64,000 nucleotides of DNA from UBA1723 sp045641065 (GCA_045641065.1 JAZUGF010000006.1:1-64000), one strand, 5' to 3'; counted from the first letter of the stretch, positions 1 through 9,264 are shown. Numbers and translations: made by a program. The notes: generated from the sequence alone by a model not told the origin.

Positions 1-94
1 ATATCGTGTTCACGCTTTCGCCTTTCTTAAGTAGTCGCATATATTTCTGCAACTCCTTCTTCCCGTGCTTTCCGCTCTCTTGCTTTTTGCTCAT
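1..94 (-). CDS. 5' end of an unidentified gene, cut by the window edge
   Basis: An ATG at 94 on the minus strand opens a frame that stays open for 31 codons to the window edge. The visible N-terminus is very basic and lysine-rich, with KYMRLLKKGESVNTI near the edge, which could be the first helix of a helix-turn-helix as in transposase or recombinase N-termini. Too little is visible for a family call. A perfect 13-bp inverted repeat lies immediately upstream at 100-133. Confidence 0.4.
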   Translation of the reverse strand, partial: MSKKQESGKHGKKELQKYMRLLKKGESVNTI

Positions 95-99
95 AATTT

Positions 100-133
100 A
101 ACCCCTAAAGTTTTTTGTCTAACTTTAGGGGTT
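100..133. repeat. Perfect 13-bp inverted repeat, 8-bp spacer
   Basis: AACCCCTAAAGTT at 100-112 and its exact reverse complement at 121-133 are separated by 8 T-rich bases. The repeat sits 6 bp upstream of the truncated left-edge gene. It could be an operator, a hairpin in that gene's leader, or the terminal region of an insertion sequence whose transposase is the truncated gene. Confidence 0.6.
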
Positions 134-191
134 CATATCACCACACCACGTCTCTAGATTTTGCATTTAGAATTTCTAATTTAGCATTTTC

Positions 192-545
192 TTAAGCTTC
201 TTCATCCTCGTTGTCTGTGAAAACACCTGTAGCATCACAATAACCGTACTCTCCTTCAAGAATCTCTGCGATAAGGTCCTCATCAAACTTTTGAGCCATC
301 TTATCTCCTGCTTTCTTGTCCTTCTCTACCTGATCAACTACATACTGAAGAATCTCATCTTCGTCAATGTCGACTTCGTCATCCGAATCTTCATCAAAAA
401 ATCCCTGTGACTCATAATAATCGTATAGAATATCAAGAATATACTCAATATCCTCTGCAGTTGTGTCTGCATACTCCTCATCCAAATTTTTTAGGATGAA
501 CTCTACGGCTTCTTTATCGTCGTATCCAATTTCGTCTTGTGCCAT
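192..545 (-). CDS. Hypothetical acidic protein, 117 aa
   Basis: A strongly acidic protein rich in Asp, Glu and Tyr, with no signal peptide or membrane segment. The middle carries DEDSDDEVDIDEDE. It starts at ATG 545 and ends with NEDEEA. It lies 84 bp downstream of the large MMPL fusion gene on the same strand, so the two may be co-transcribed; the gap is filled with TTTTCG-type hexamer repeats. I do not recognise the family. Codon usage and the absence of a competing frame support it as a real gene. Confidence 0.7.
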   Translation of the reverse strand: MAQDEIGYDDKEAVEFILKNLDEEYADTTAEDIEYILDILYDYYESQGFFDEDSDDEVDIDEDEILQYVVDQVEKDKKAGDKMAQKFDEDLIAEILEGEYGYCDATGVFTDNEDEEA

Positions 546-547
546 AA

Positions 548-641
548 CTCTATAATTTTTTCGTTTTCGTTTTCGTCTTCGTCTTCGTTTTCGTTTTCGT
601 CTTCGTTTTCGTTTTCGTTTTCGTCTTCGTTATCGTCTTAA
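548..641. repeat. Degenerate hexanucleotide tract (TTTTCG/TCTTCG)n
   Basis: About 15 imperfect copies of TTTTCG or TCTTCG fill the space between two minus-strand genes and supply the stop codon region of the upstream one. The same drifting hexamer recurs at 22330-22416, 33896-33916, 43882-43910, 45983-46004 and 50502-50522, both between and inside genes. Confidence 0.8.
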
Positions 642-3600
642 AATAAATATCTTATTCGATGTTTTCTCATCATTGTCGGCAATCTCAATATTCAATCCAT
701 TCTTCTTCGCAAATTTCTTCATCTCTTCTGCATCAAAGAAGTCTATATCACGCTCCACTTTATTGAAATTGATAACCGATGAAGTAGAGAACCATTCCGT
801 CAACCTGGTTATTTTATGTGTTTTCTCTTGGCTCTTGTCGGCATCTCTCACAATAATCTTGCCTCCTTCTTTTAATCTAGCCAAACATTTGCTTAAAACA
901 GTCACTCTCTCATCCGCTGTCATATAATGTAGCACATCATTGATGATGAAGACGTCGCTCTCCTCAAACTCAGTACTTACTATATCTCCTAAGATATATG
1001 TGTGGTTTGGAGCTACAGCATAACAACGTTTGGCTAGTGCTATTTTCTCCTCATCGTAGTCATATGAATAAAATTCAGCATTCGGCATCATGTGACTCAA
1101 CATAAACGATAGATAGCCATAACCACATCCCAAATCCGACACAACTGCATTCTTCGGTATATGTTCCCAATACTTCCTGTAATCATCCTCAAGTCTGACT
1201 TTAATTTTAGTGTAATACTCAAGCACTGGGCCTTTCAAAATATAATTCTGCTCCAACAAATGTCGAAAATATGGATTATTAGGAGAATTAACATCCTCAC
1301 ATAGATCAGCATACTCTTTCTTGATAAATTCCTCATATTCTGCCGCATCTTTTCTAAACATTCTCTTAGGGCAATCAGAAGTAGCACATGGTCGTCTTTC
1401 ACATACTTTCATTGCCATATTCGTGCGACCAACATAAAGGATATCTCCTTTGCGGATTCCATAACGATGGCCGGCAAACACAATCGGTAAAATGTCTATA
1501 CCGAGTTCACTTGCTAAATAGAATGCTCCAGGATGAAATTTAGCAATTTTTCCATCTACACTTCTCACTCCTTCAGGGAAAACACAGATGCTATAGCCAT
1601 GATCGACCAAGTTTTTTAACTGCGGCAGATAATTCTCAATCTCGTCATCACTACAGAAGAATCCCGACAAATGTAGGAGGATTCCGTAAACCGGAGAGTT
1701 CCAGTTGGAAGACTTCGCCATAATCACAACCTTCGGAGTAAGGGCCATAACACGAATGATGTCAAGCACCGACTGATGGTTGGCAATTATCATAGATGGT
1801 TTTGAGAAATCTTCATGTGAATTATCCACATCTTTTCTTGTCAGACGTGGAGTAGCCACCCACAATAACCATCTGCAGAAATAGCAGATCATATAGTGAA
1901 GCAGATTGTATCTCCAAATTTTCTTCAGAGGCAAACAATATGATAACACAGCGACCAATGACAATACAATTCCAGCAAGTCCAAAGCTACCGATTAGGAA
2001 CACTGTCCACAAGAAGCTATTGATTGTGCCAGGCGGCAAGCCTCTTTTGGTACGGCCAGTAACAAGAAGTCTGAAAACCAACGGTTGCACTACATAAGCA
2101 ATCAGCACCGTCGCAAACATTCCTATTAGAGATGCGTATGCCACAGAAAGCAACGATGGGTGTTCGGCAAACACAAGCACTCCCATACCAAGTATGGATA
2201 CGATTGAAGAGAAGAAGATGGCCGTTTTGTGCGACACTAACGTATGCTTGCCAGTACTATATCCATCCACCAATCCATCTGTTATGAAGATACTGAAATC
2301 GTCACCAATACCAAAGATGAATGTTGAGATTATGACACTCACAATATTGAATGACAATCCAAAAATATACATAACGCCGAGAATAATCAGCCATGCCAAT
2401 GCCATCGGCACAAAGCTCAATATGGTCAATTCCAAGCTTCCATAATTAAGCAGTAATCCAAGGAAGACAATCAACGACGAAACTCCTAACACAAAGTTGA
2501 AATCGTCCTGCACACTACGCATATACCCCTGGATAAAATGTGGTTTATCAAGAATAACCACGCTCTTATTGTCTACAAAAGAATCGTAAACTTTCTGTTT
2601 GGCATCGGCCTTCATGACAGCATTTGAAATCGCCATCTTCATTCCGTCTTCCGCACAAAACCAGCTGTCGAGATGCTGACTGAGTGGAGAGTGTGGATTT
2701 TTTTCAAACGCCGCAACAACTCCGTCAACCTTATAATCAGCGTTGATAGTACTTATGAATGGATCAAAAGCAGACGAGTCAAAACCATATTTCTCAGCGG
2801 ATTCCTTCAACTGTGCTGTCACCGTTTTCTTTCGCTCAACAGTCCAAAAGCTATTCCACCTCTCCAATTTCTCTTGCTGCTCGTTTCCAGAAAGCAGCAA
2901 TTTATCCAAATGAGAATGACGAACGATATCACCAGTGTTAAGCAAAGAATCAAGTGTTTGATTCATCTTATGATAAGAGCCTAGTGCGGCATCATCCGTA
3001 TCTCCCGTTGATACGAAATAAATTGAGACCTCACCGTCTTCACAAGTCGAGCTCTGCAATCGTTTCTCTACCTCAAGAGCTCCTTCCGGGTAATAGCAAA
3101 GATGATTCATGTCGGCATCAAACGCAACATCATTGTAGTGGTACAATCCATAGCCGGATAACAAAAGTATCACCACAACCAAAAATGACATGTTCTCTAT
3201 CTTATAGGCGTTTGCAGACTCAATCCACTGCAACAGTTTGCGTTTTTCTCCCGCATCGCCATAACTCATTATATGAGGAAGATAGACGAGGCAGAAAATC
3301 ATCGCTCCAACAATCATTGTCGACGCAAGGTAGCCGAAATCAACCAATAATGAAGACGACGTGAATGTCAAACTGAAAAAGGCTCCAATTGTGGTAAGAC
3401 TGCCAACAGTAAGCGGCGACGCCAATTCCCTAATCAATTGCGGTGCATCCTTACAATGTTCCTTATGCGTAACAACATGTATGGCATAACTCATTACAAC
3501 TCCAAGTATCGCACTACTCGATCCAATAGCAATCAAAGAAATGGAGTCCTTGATTATTGACATCACTGCCAACGCAAAAAGGAATCCAAATGTGCTTGGA

Positions 3601-4478
3601 AGCAAGATAAGGATGACGCTCTTTCTGTCTCTAAAAGAGAAAAATATAATTGCACAAATTGCCAATATTCCGACAATAATAGTCAGATACATATCTTTCT
3701 GCACACAGTGAGAGTTGTATACCCCCATCACTGGTCCACCAAAACAATCTATCTTGCACTCATTATGTTTGGCAATTACACTTTCTAAAATTTCTGTAAG
3801 TTCTTCAGAAGCATTCAAATCCCCAGCTGGGAATGTTGGGGTGATTGTAATCATAGCAGTGGTATCGGTAGAAAGATAGACACCACCGTTTATTATTGAA
3901 TATTTGGATGATACCTGTGTATTAGCAAGACTTTTCAACGCTGGACCAGCAAGGCCAAACGGATCTTTATAAATATATTCCGCTGTAAAGTTTCCCCACA
4001 ACGTGTGAAGAGACTCATAGTTTGAAGCCATTCTCTTATCAATGGCGTCCACAGAAAAGATAGAATCAAAATCCGAGTAGACGGAATTGTCAATATAGAT
4101 AGGAAGATTACTGTAGATGATATCAGATGTGGATTGAGCTGCGTCTGGATCAACTGTAAAACTAACACTTTTTGCAAGATTTGGAACAAGAGCCTCGTTC
4201 AACTCCTTCTCCAATGCCAACGCACAATTATGGACCGACGCGATATCCCCATCACATCCGACCATCACTACTACATTGTCTTTTACCTTAAGTTTTTCAA
4301 ACACTAGTTTTTGGGCTGCATTATTCCCGTTGTTAGGCAGGATCTTCATAAAATCCTGCTCTGCATTCAAACGAGATGCAGACAATCCAAGTAGCGCAAT
4401 CAACACAACAAGCGACATCCACAAAAGAGAACGCCGTTGCTCAAAAAAGTAATATATCGATAAAAATATTCTACCCAC
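630..4478 (-). CDS. MMPL/RND transporter fused to PlsC-type acyltransferase and SAM methyltransferase
   Basis: A 1282-residue three-part fusion. Residues 1 to about 835 form an RND/MMPL exporter: one N-terminal helix, a large periplasmic loop, then helix bundles around 260-420, and the same pattern repeated around 690-840. Residues about 870-1050 are a glycerolipid-type acyltransferase, with the HX4D motif NHQSVLD near 901 and FPEGVRS near 966. Residues about 1080-1282 are a class I methyltransferase, with DLGCGYG near 1113. MMPL proteins export lipids across the inner membrane, so the fusion suggests acylation, methylation and export of one lipid-like product. It stands outside any visible lipid cluster. 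Domain calls are firm; the substrate is unknown. Confidence 0.88.
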   Translation of the reverse strand: MGRIFLSIYYFFEQRRSLLWMSLVVLIALLGLSASRLNAEQDFMKILPNNGNNAAQKLVFEKLKVKDNVVVMVGCDGDIASVHNCALALEKELNEALVPNLAKSVSFTVDPDAAQSTSDIIYSNLPIYIDNSVYSDFDSIFSVDAIDKRMASNYESLHTLWGNFTAEYIYKDPFGLAGPALKSLANTQVSSKYSIINGGVYLSTDTTAMITITPTFPAGDLNASEELTEILESVIAKHNECKIDCFGGPVMGVYNSHCVQKDMYLTIIVGILAICAIIFFSFRDRKSVILILLPSTFGFLFALAVMSIIKDSISLIAIGSSSAILGVVMSYAIHVVTHKEHCKDAPQLIRELASPLTVGSLTTIGAFFSLTFTSSSLLVDFGYLASTMIVGAMIFCLVYLPHIMSYGDAGEKRKLLQWIESANAYKIENMSFLVVVILLLSGYGLYHYNDVAFDADMNHLCYYPEGALEVEKRLQSSTCEDGEVSIYFVSTGDTDDAALGSYHKMNQTLDSLLNTGDIVRHSHLDKLLLSGNEQQEKLERWNSFWTVERKKTVTAQLKESAEKYGFDSSAFDPFISTINADYKVDGVVAAFEKNPHSPLSQHLDSWFCAEDGMKMAISNAVMKADAKQKVYDSFVDNKSVVILDKPHFIQGYMRSVQDDFNFVLGVSSLIVFLGLLLNYGSLELTILSFVPMALAWLIILGVMYIFGLSFNIVSVIISTFIFGIGDDFSIFITDGLVDGYSTGKHTLVSHKTAIFFSSIVSILGMGVLVFAEHPSLLSVAYASLIGMFATVLIAYVVQPLVFRLLVTGRTKRGLPPGTINSFLWTVFLIGSFGLAGIVLSLVAVLSYCLPLKKIWRYNLLHYMICYFCRWLLWVATPRLTRKDVDNSHEDFSKPSMIIANHQSVLDIIRVMALTPKVVIMAKSSNWNSPVYGILLHLSGFFCSDDEIENYLPQLKNLVDHGYSICVFPEGVRSVDGKIAKFHPGAFYLASELGIDILPIVFAGHRYGIRKGDILYVGRTNMAMKVCERRPCATSDCPKRMFRKDAAEYEEFIKKEYADLCEDVNSPNNPYFRHLLEQNYILKGPVLEYYTKIKVRLEDDYRKYWEHIPKNAVVSDLGCGYGYLSFMLSHMMPNAEFYSYDYDEEKIALAKRCYAVAPNHTYILGDIVSTEFEESDVFIINDVLHYMTADERVTVLSKCLARLKEGGKIIVRDADKSQEKTHKITRLTEWFSTSSVINFNKVERDIDFFDAEEMKKFAKKNGLNIEIADNDEKTSNKIFILRR

Positions 4479-4611
4479 CTACTTTATATAGTTAATAATT
4501 AAGAAGTAATAATTAATAGTTATTCCGTAGGGGCAATCCCTTGTGGTTGCCCTGTAGACAACATTAGTTTTATTCCTTAATTATTAACCATTAACTATTA
4601 ATTATTAATTA
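4479..4611. repeat. Intergenic region with REP-like palindrome
   Basis: The gap between the Lrp gene and the MMPL fusion is AT-rich, with repeated TTAATTATTAA-like words. At 4527-4557 it holds a short imperfect palindrome (GTAGGGGCAATC ... GTTGCCCTGTAG) of the same family seen at 45954-45978. No gene was found here. Confidence 0.6.
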
Positions 4612-5136
4612 TCAATCAACTACATCATCAGCAATATCATCGTCTCCATCGTAGTCATCATCTGTGATTTCAATATCGATGATTGGAGCCTGACGTTTGA
4701 ATGCCTCATTTAGTGAGATGATTGTCTCTGTACTTGAGATTCCCTTGATAGCCTGTAGTTTCTCGTGGATCAAACGCAAGAAATCACGGTTGCTCTTAGC
4801 ATAGATCTTGATGAACATTGCATACTCACCAGTTGTATAGTGGCACTCCACCACCTCTGGAATCTTATACAATGCGTCTACAACATCCTGGAAATCATTC
4901 GCGTCACGCAAGAAAATACCCATATAAGCACAAGTATTGTAGCCAATCTTTGAAGGGTCGAGAACAAACTCAGAACCTTTGATGACACCAATCTTCTGCA
5001 ATTTCTGGATACGCTGATGAATCGCAGCACCTGAGACATTACACTCTCTCGCCACTTCCAAGAATGGCATTCGTGCGTTGTCTGAAATCAATTTCAGAAT
5101 CTTCTCGTCTAATTTGTCAATGTGTTTTTGTCCCAT
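4612..5136 (-). CDS. Lrp/AsnC family transcriptional regulator
   Basis: 174 residues. An N-terminal winged helix-turn-helix (about 8-65) has the Lrp signature LDEKILKLISDNARMPFLE and a recognition helix with SGAAIHQRIQKL. A C-terminal ligand-binding AsnC/RAM domain covers about 70-150. A short acidic tail (DDDYDGDDD) extends past the usual 150-160 residues. Family members respond to amino acids and form octamers. The gene is the last of a three-gene operon, 11 bp after the nucleotidyltransferase stop. What it regulates cannot be told from sequence. Confidence 0.93.
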   Translation of the reverse strand: MGQKHIDKLDEKILKLISDNARMPFLEVARECNVSGAAIHQRIQKLQKIGVIKGSEFVLDPSKIGYNTCAYMGIFLRDANDFQDVVDALYKIPEVVECHYTTGEYAMFIKIYAKSNRDFLRLIHEKLQAIKGISSTETIISLNEAFKRQAPIIDIEITDDDYDGDDDIADDVVD

Positions 5137-5147
5137 ATTCAGTTTGT

Positions 5148-5885
5148 TTAGTGATTAATGTGATTAGCAATAAACTCACCCGCTTTTGTCAACGCATCAA
5201 CCTTACCCACGTCAATAAGCTGAAGATCAACTGATTCGTGAAGCTGGATATCGTGAGGCTTTGCCATATCCAGATAGAAGTCGATGATAGAGAACTTGTC
5301 GGGATAAACTGACATTTCTCGCAAAAGTGATGGGTTTATAATATGTATTCCAGCAAACGCCAACTGATTGTTTGGTTCGTCAAACACAGTAGCGTCACCT
5401 TTCATTTCGTCTGTTTTAAGATTCTTCCATGCACGTAGTCTGCCATCTTCCGATGAAATCAACTGACGTGAAGAATCACGGTGTGAACATAGAAGCGTAG
5501 CCTCAGCATTGCTTGCCATATGGGCATCATACAACGCCTTGATATCGGCATTCGAGAATATATCCACGTTGTGAACAATAAGCGGTTCCTCTCCACCGAA
5601 TGTCTCAAACGCACGTTTCAATCCTCCTCCTGTATCAAGAAGGAAATCACGTTCGTCAGAAATCTTCACGTCTACACCAAAATCATTAGCATTCAGATAA
5701 TCAATAATCTGTTCTCCAAAATGGTGGACATTCACCATGAATTCAGTCACACCGAAACGCTTCAAGTTTTCGATGCAATGGTATAGCAACGGTTTGCCAT
5801 TAAGCTCAACCAATGCCTTTGGACGGTTATCTGTCAATGGGCGAAGACGTGTGCCAAGTCCGGCAGCGAAGATCATTGCTCTCAT
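5148..5885 (-). CDS. Sugar-1-phosphate nucleotidyltransferase (MurU/ManC-like)
   Basis: 245 residues with the nucleotidyltransferase fold. The nucleotide-binding signature FAAGLGTRLRPLT is at residues about 6-18, followed by RPKALVEL. Other landmarks are VNVHHFG and DTGGGLKRAF. The length and the short C-terminus without a left-handed helix domain resemble MurU-type MurNAc-1-phosphate uridylyltransferases or mannose-1-phosphate guanylyltransferases. The start overlaps the S41 protease stop by ATGA, so translation is probably coupled. The exact sugar substrate is uncertain. Confidence 0.85.
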   Translation of the reverse strand: MRAMIFAAGLGTRLRPLTDNRPKALVELNGKPLLYHCIENLKRFGVTEFMVNVHHFGEQIIDYLNANDFGVDVKISDERDFLLDTGGGLKRAFETFGGEEPLIVHNVDIFSNADIKALYDAHMASNAEATLLCSHRDSSRQLISSEDGRLRAWKNLKTDEMKGDATVFDEPNNQLAFAGIHIINPSLLREMSVYPDKFSIIDFYLDMAKPHDIQLHESVDLQLIDVGKVDALTKAGEFIANHINH

Positions 5886-7540
5886 TTGCTGCTCTTTTTA
5901 GTATTAGTCAAAATAGAATCGTAAGTAGACTTGTTGTGCAAGATCTCACATGCTCTCTTTGCTTCCTTATCGTATTTCAAATTCTCCTCAGAAGCTCCCT
6001 TCTGGAAGTAGTAACGCTGAGCCAAATCTGTAGAAATCAGCTGGATAATCTCATCCTTATTCTTATCAAGTTCCTCATCCTGACAACGGAATAGAGCCAA
6101 CTGCAAAGCATCATACTGCTGTTTTGCAGCCTCGTAAGTGCTATCCTTCTTTGCCTTCTCAACAAGAGCATCGAAAAGTTTCTCCTTATCAGTCTTGTAG
6201 CTGAAATCCTTGCTCACTACGAAATCCTTGAAATTCTGCCAATCCTCAAATTTAAATTCTGAGATCGACGGAATTGTTGGATGCTCAGATGCCCACTTTG
6301 TACCATAGTCAAAGATGATGTTCTTAGCGTAAAGCTGATAAACAATCTGAGCAGGAACGCTATCTCCATTGTAAACAGTATCTGGCATCACACCACATCC
6401 ATCCTTTACGATTCTTCCATTCTTAGTCTTGAACTCATGAGTCAAGCTATCAGGAATAACGAATTTCTTACCATTCTCACGTGTACGAGCGTAGTCGATA
6501 GCCTGGATACAGCGTCCTGAAGGGATATGATACTTAGAGATTGTCAATTTTAGGCTACCACCGAAAGGCAAGTTACGGCTTGTCTGAACAAGTCCCTTAC
6601 CATAAGTACGCTCTCCCATCAACACTGCTCTATCCAAATCCTGCAATGATCCAGATACGATCTCAGCAGCAGATGCACTCTCTCCGTTTACCAACACTAC
6701 GATTGGCATATCCAAGTCGACAGGATCTTTAGTAGTGGAGAATGTCTCATCCCACTCCTTAATCTTACTCTTAGTGTAAACCACCTTTGTTCCCTTCTCC
6801 ACAAAGCATCCAACGATGTCAACTGCCTCAGAAAGAATTCCTCCAGGATTAGAACGAAGGTCGATAATCAAACTCTTTGCACCCTCCTGCTTAAGTCTCT
6901 TCAACTCAGTCTTAAACAAATCAGCAGTTCCAGTAGTGAAACCAGTCAACTGGATATAACCGATATCGCTACCGATCTTTGTTGCAAGGTTGACAGAAGA
7001 AATTGTGATATTATCACGTACAATATTAAGAGTCACCTCCTTATCAGCACGTTTCACAACCACCTTAACAGTTGTCCCAGCCACACCACGCAACTTTTTG
7101 CTGACATCAGATGTAGTGCTGCCAATAACCTTTTTTCCGTCGACGCTAAGGACCACGTCGCCAGCCTTAAGACCATATTTATGTGAAGGAGAATTTTCGT
7201 AAACCTCCTGAATAATTACCAAACTGTCACGCTGAGAAATCACCGAACCCACACCAGCGTAAGTACCTGTAGTCATAAACTTAAGGTCGTCCTGCTCACG
7301 CTCAGGAATATACATAGTGTATGGATCAATCTTGTTGAGCATAGCGTTGATACCAGTTTCCACCGTCTTCTCTACAGAGAAAGTGTCAACATAGAACATA
7401 TCAAGTTCACGCAACAAAGTAGAATAGATTTCAAGATTTTTAGAAACCTCGGCATTTTTATTAGCAGCCCAAGAAGAGGTTGGAGCCACCGCAGCCATCA
7501 AGCCGACCATAGCTGCATATATATTTCTTTTAATTCCCAT
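5882..7540 (-). CDS. S41 family C-terminal processing peptidase
   Basis: 552 residues. A signal peptide (about 1-25, ending SSWAA) predicts a periplasmic enzyme. A PDZ domain (about 90-170, AGVGSVIS ... GLKAGDVVLSVDG) is followed by the S41 catalytic core. The nucleophile Ser lies in GESASAAEIVSG and the catalytic Lys in TYGKGLVQ. SNPGGILSEAVD is the conserved loop. CtpA/Prc-type proteases trim periplasmic and envelope proteins. It is the first gene of the operon with the nucleotidyltransferase and the Lrp regulator, with a TAACTTTG -7 box just upstream. Confidence 0.93.
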   Translation of the reverse strand: MGIKRNIYAAMVGLMAAVAPTSSWAANKNAEVSKNLEIYSTLLRELDMFYVDTFSVEKTVETGINAMLNKIDPYTMYIPEREQDDLKFMTTGTYAGVGSVISQRDSLVIIQEVYENSPSHKYGLKAGDVVLSVDGKKVIGSTTSDVSKKLRGVAGTTVKVVVKRADKEVTLNIVRDNITISSVNLATKIGSDIGYIQLTGFTTGTADLFKTELKRLKQEGAKSLIIDLRSNPGGILSEAVDIVGCFVEKGTKVVYTKSKIKEWDETFSTTKDPVDLDMPIVVLVNGESASAAEIVSGSLQDLDRAVLMGERTYGKGLVQTSRNLPFGGSLKLTISKYHIPSGRCIQAIDYARTRENGKKFVIPDSLTHEFKTKNGRIVKDGCGVMPDTVYNGDSVPAQIVYQLYAKNIIFDYGTKWASEHPTIPSISEFKFEDWQNFKDFVVSKDFSYKTDKEKLFDALVEKAKKDSTYEAAKQQYDALQLALFRCQDEELDKNKDEIIQLISTDLAQRYYFQKGASEENLKYDKEAKRACEILHNKSTYDSILTNTKKSSK

Positions 7541-7551
7541 ATTACGAATTC

Positions 7552-7559
7552 AAAGTTAA
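7552..7559 (-). promoter_or_regulatory. Bacteroidetes -7 box for the S41 operon
   Basis: TAACTTTG on the minus strand (TA-AC-TTTG), 12 bp upstream of the protease ATG. No clear -33 TTG was seen. Confidence 0.45.
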
Positions 7560-7610
7560 TAATGCAACAAAATTATTAAAAAGGATAGAAAATCCCCAAT
7601 TTGAATAGAT

Positions 7611-8996
7611 TTAATTTTCAATCGCAGACAAGATTTCCCAATGTCCGTTTTTATTTGCACCGACGTGTCTGACAACACCCTCGTCTACAAGTCTTTTGAT
7701 ATGCCATTCTACCGTCTTGCTTGATTTTCCGATGATTCTTGCCACACCATCCTTCGATAATGACGGATTATCCTTCAACACCATCAATATATTATCTCTT
7801 GTCTTTTTGCCTAATTTTATTCTATTATCACCTAACTCATACCGAAAACGAGGCTCATTCAACTCTTCTATTTTCTTATTATCGTCGAAGTGATAATCGT
7901 TGTACGCATCATATTCAAAAGGAATTGAGACTCTGATGAAATAGTCTAAAAACTCAAACACAGATTTTCCGTATAACCTTGTCACCAACGGTATTCCATG
8001 CCCAGTCTGCTCAACCATATTCAAACGGATTAAGATCTTTGCCAACTCATCATTCACCGGTTTCGACACACCTGCAAAGAAATCATCCCTACTTAAGTTG
8101 TTCGGCAATCCTCCTGTGGAGATTATCTCTATTCTATTGTTAAATATGTAGATAGCAGGCGGAGTGCCGTCAACCCAATCATTATGCAAACAAGCATTAA
8201 ACCATACCTCACGAAAAGCATCCCTGTCAAACAATGGTATATCCTTCCTTATTCCACGATTGAATTCAGTCTTCGTTTGATTGACAACATCAGCACAATA
8301 ATCAAAAGCCTGCTGCATAGCCACAACCAAACATTTTTCTCCATATTCGTTACGCAAGATAATCTTTGATGATTTGTCGTTACCAGCAAATCTCACCACC
8401 TTTATAGAGATATCGTTCTTGTCGCACAACAAATCGCTCATCTTGTTCCATTCTCCAGATTCGTTCTGCAAATGAAAATTCTGCACAAACGTCTGCTCAT
8501 TGATATTCAATCCACTTTCCGAACAAAGCAATTTCAAATATTTGAATGTAGGATTCTGCACTTCACCACGCACAGATGTTATTTTTGCTTTTGTATTCAA
8601 AACCATTGAATGAGTCTTCTCAATCTCACTTTCACTCATAGATCGACAAGTTGTTCCTATTCTACGGTAACATCCTTGTGAACTTCTACCAAAACGTTTG
8701 ATGTAAAACAAACCGTCACCCTTATCTATCTGAATTTCAATCACAATCTTACCATCCAAGTATTTGGATCCCAACTGGACATACTCTTTTGCACTCGGCA
8801 AAATTGAATCAGTTATGACGTCGGATATTTTTTTGAATGTCTCATCCACTTTCTCCACACCAACAATCGTACCGTCGTCTTCTACTCCCACATATAAAGT
8901 ACCACCTTCTGTATTCAAGAACGCCACAATCTCTTTCTCGATTGCTTCGGTGTATTTTCTCTTCAATTCGATTTTTTCTGTCTCTACAAATTCCAT
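7611..8996 (-). CDS. AlbA_2 domain / GHKL ATPase / winged-helix regulator
   Basis: 461 residues. The N-terminal AlbA_2 (Schlafen-type) domain covers about 1-130, with EIVAFLNTEGGTLYVGVEDD. A divergent HATPase_c_4-type ATP-binding region follows, with NACLHNDWVDG, EIISTGGLPNN and EQTGHGIPLV. A C-terminal winged helix (about 395-455) has LSKDGVARIIGKSSKTVEWH. This is the usual layout of Bacteroidetes stand-alone ATP-binding regulators. The start at 8996 lies 23 bp from a TACTTTTG -7 box, and an array of phased repeats follows further upstream, which may be its own operator. Confidence 0.88.
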   Translation of the reverse strand: MEFVETEKIELKRKYTEAIEKEIVAFLNTEGGTLYVGVEDDGTIVGVEKVDETFKKISDVITDSILPSAKEYVQLGSKYLDGKIVIEIQIDKGDGLFYIKRFGRSSQGCYRRIGTTCRSMSESEIEKTHSMVLNTKAKITSVRGEVQNPTFKYLKLLCSESGLNINEQTFVQNFHLQNESGEWNKMSDLLCDKNDISIKVVRFAGNDKSSKIILRNEYGEKCLVVAMQQAFDYCADVVNQTKTEFNRGIRKDIPLFDRDAFREVWFNACLHNDWVDGTPPAIYIFNNRIEIISTGGLPNNLSRDDFFAGVSKPVNDELAKILIRLNMVEQTGHGIPLVTRLYGKSVFEFLDYFIRVSIPFEYDAYNDYHFDDNKKIEELNEPRFRYELGDNRIKLGKKTRDNILMVLKDNPSLSKDGVARIIGKSSKTVEWHIKRLVDEGVVRHVGANKNGHWEILSAIEN

Positions 8997-9018
8997 TTCC
9001 CTAACTTTTAATTTATCG

Positions 9019-9026
9019 CAAAAGTA
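9019..9026 (-). promoter_or_regulatory. -7 box for the AlbA_2 regulator gene
   Basis: TACTTTTG on the minus strand fits TAnnTTTG and lies 23 bp upstream of the start codon. The phased repeats begin 25 bp further upstream, about where an activator or -33 contact would be. Confidence 0.6.
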
Positions 9027-9045
9027 TATATTTTTTCTGTTTTTC

Positions 9046-9172
9046 TAATATTTATTACCTAATTTTTACATTTTAACCCCTAATTTTCATTATTTATCAC
9101 CTGATTTATTCACTTCTGCAAACCAAAAATCTGATTTTTATCACCTAACAATCTTAATTTATCACCTAATTC
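9046..9172. repeat. 21-bp-phased direct repeats (TTTATCACCTAATT)
   Basis: Five copies of a TTTATCACCTAATTT-like word occur, with the CCT at 9058, 9079, 9100, 9144 and 9165, giving spacings of 21, 21, 44 and 21 bp. A degenerate sixth (ACCAAAAAT, 9122-9130) lies in the 44-bp gap. All copies face the same side of the helix. The array sits between divergent promoters for the AlbA_2 regulator and the GH16 gene. It looks like a cooperative binding array. Confidence 0.7.
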
Positions 9173-9256
9173 AAGTAAAAACTGGGCAAAACCATATACT
9201 TGTCATTATCAAAGCAAAATTTCATAGATACGAAATATGCCCTCAAAAATAAATGC

Positions 9257-9264
9257 TACTTTTG
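9257..9264 (+). promoter_or_regulatory. -7 box for the GH16 gene
   Basis: TACTTTTG (TA-CT-TTTG), 36 bp upstream of the ATG at 9301. Because transcription would start just after this box, the upstream in-frame TTG at 9253 cannot be the start codon. Confidence 0.6.

Noticed and set aside
2194..2445. Plus-strand frames inside the MMPL fusion gene
   Set aside because: They lie antisense to well-supported transporter coding sequence.
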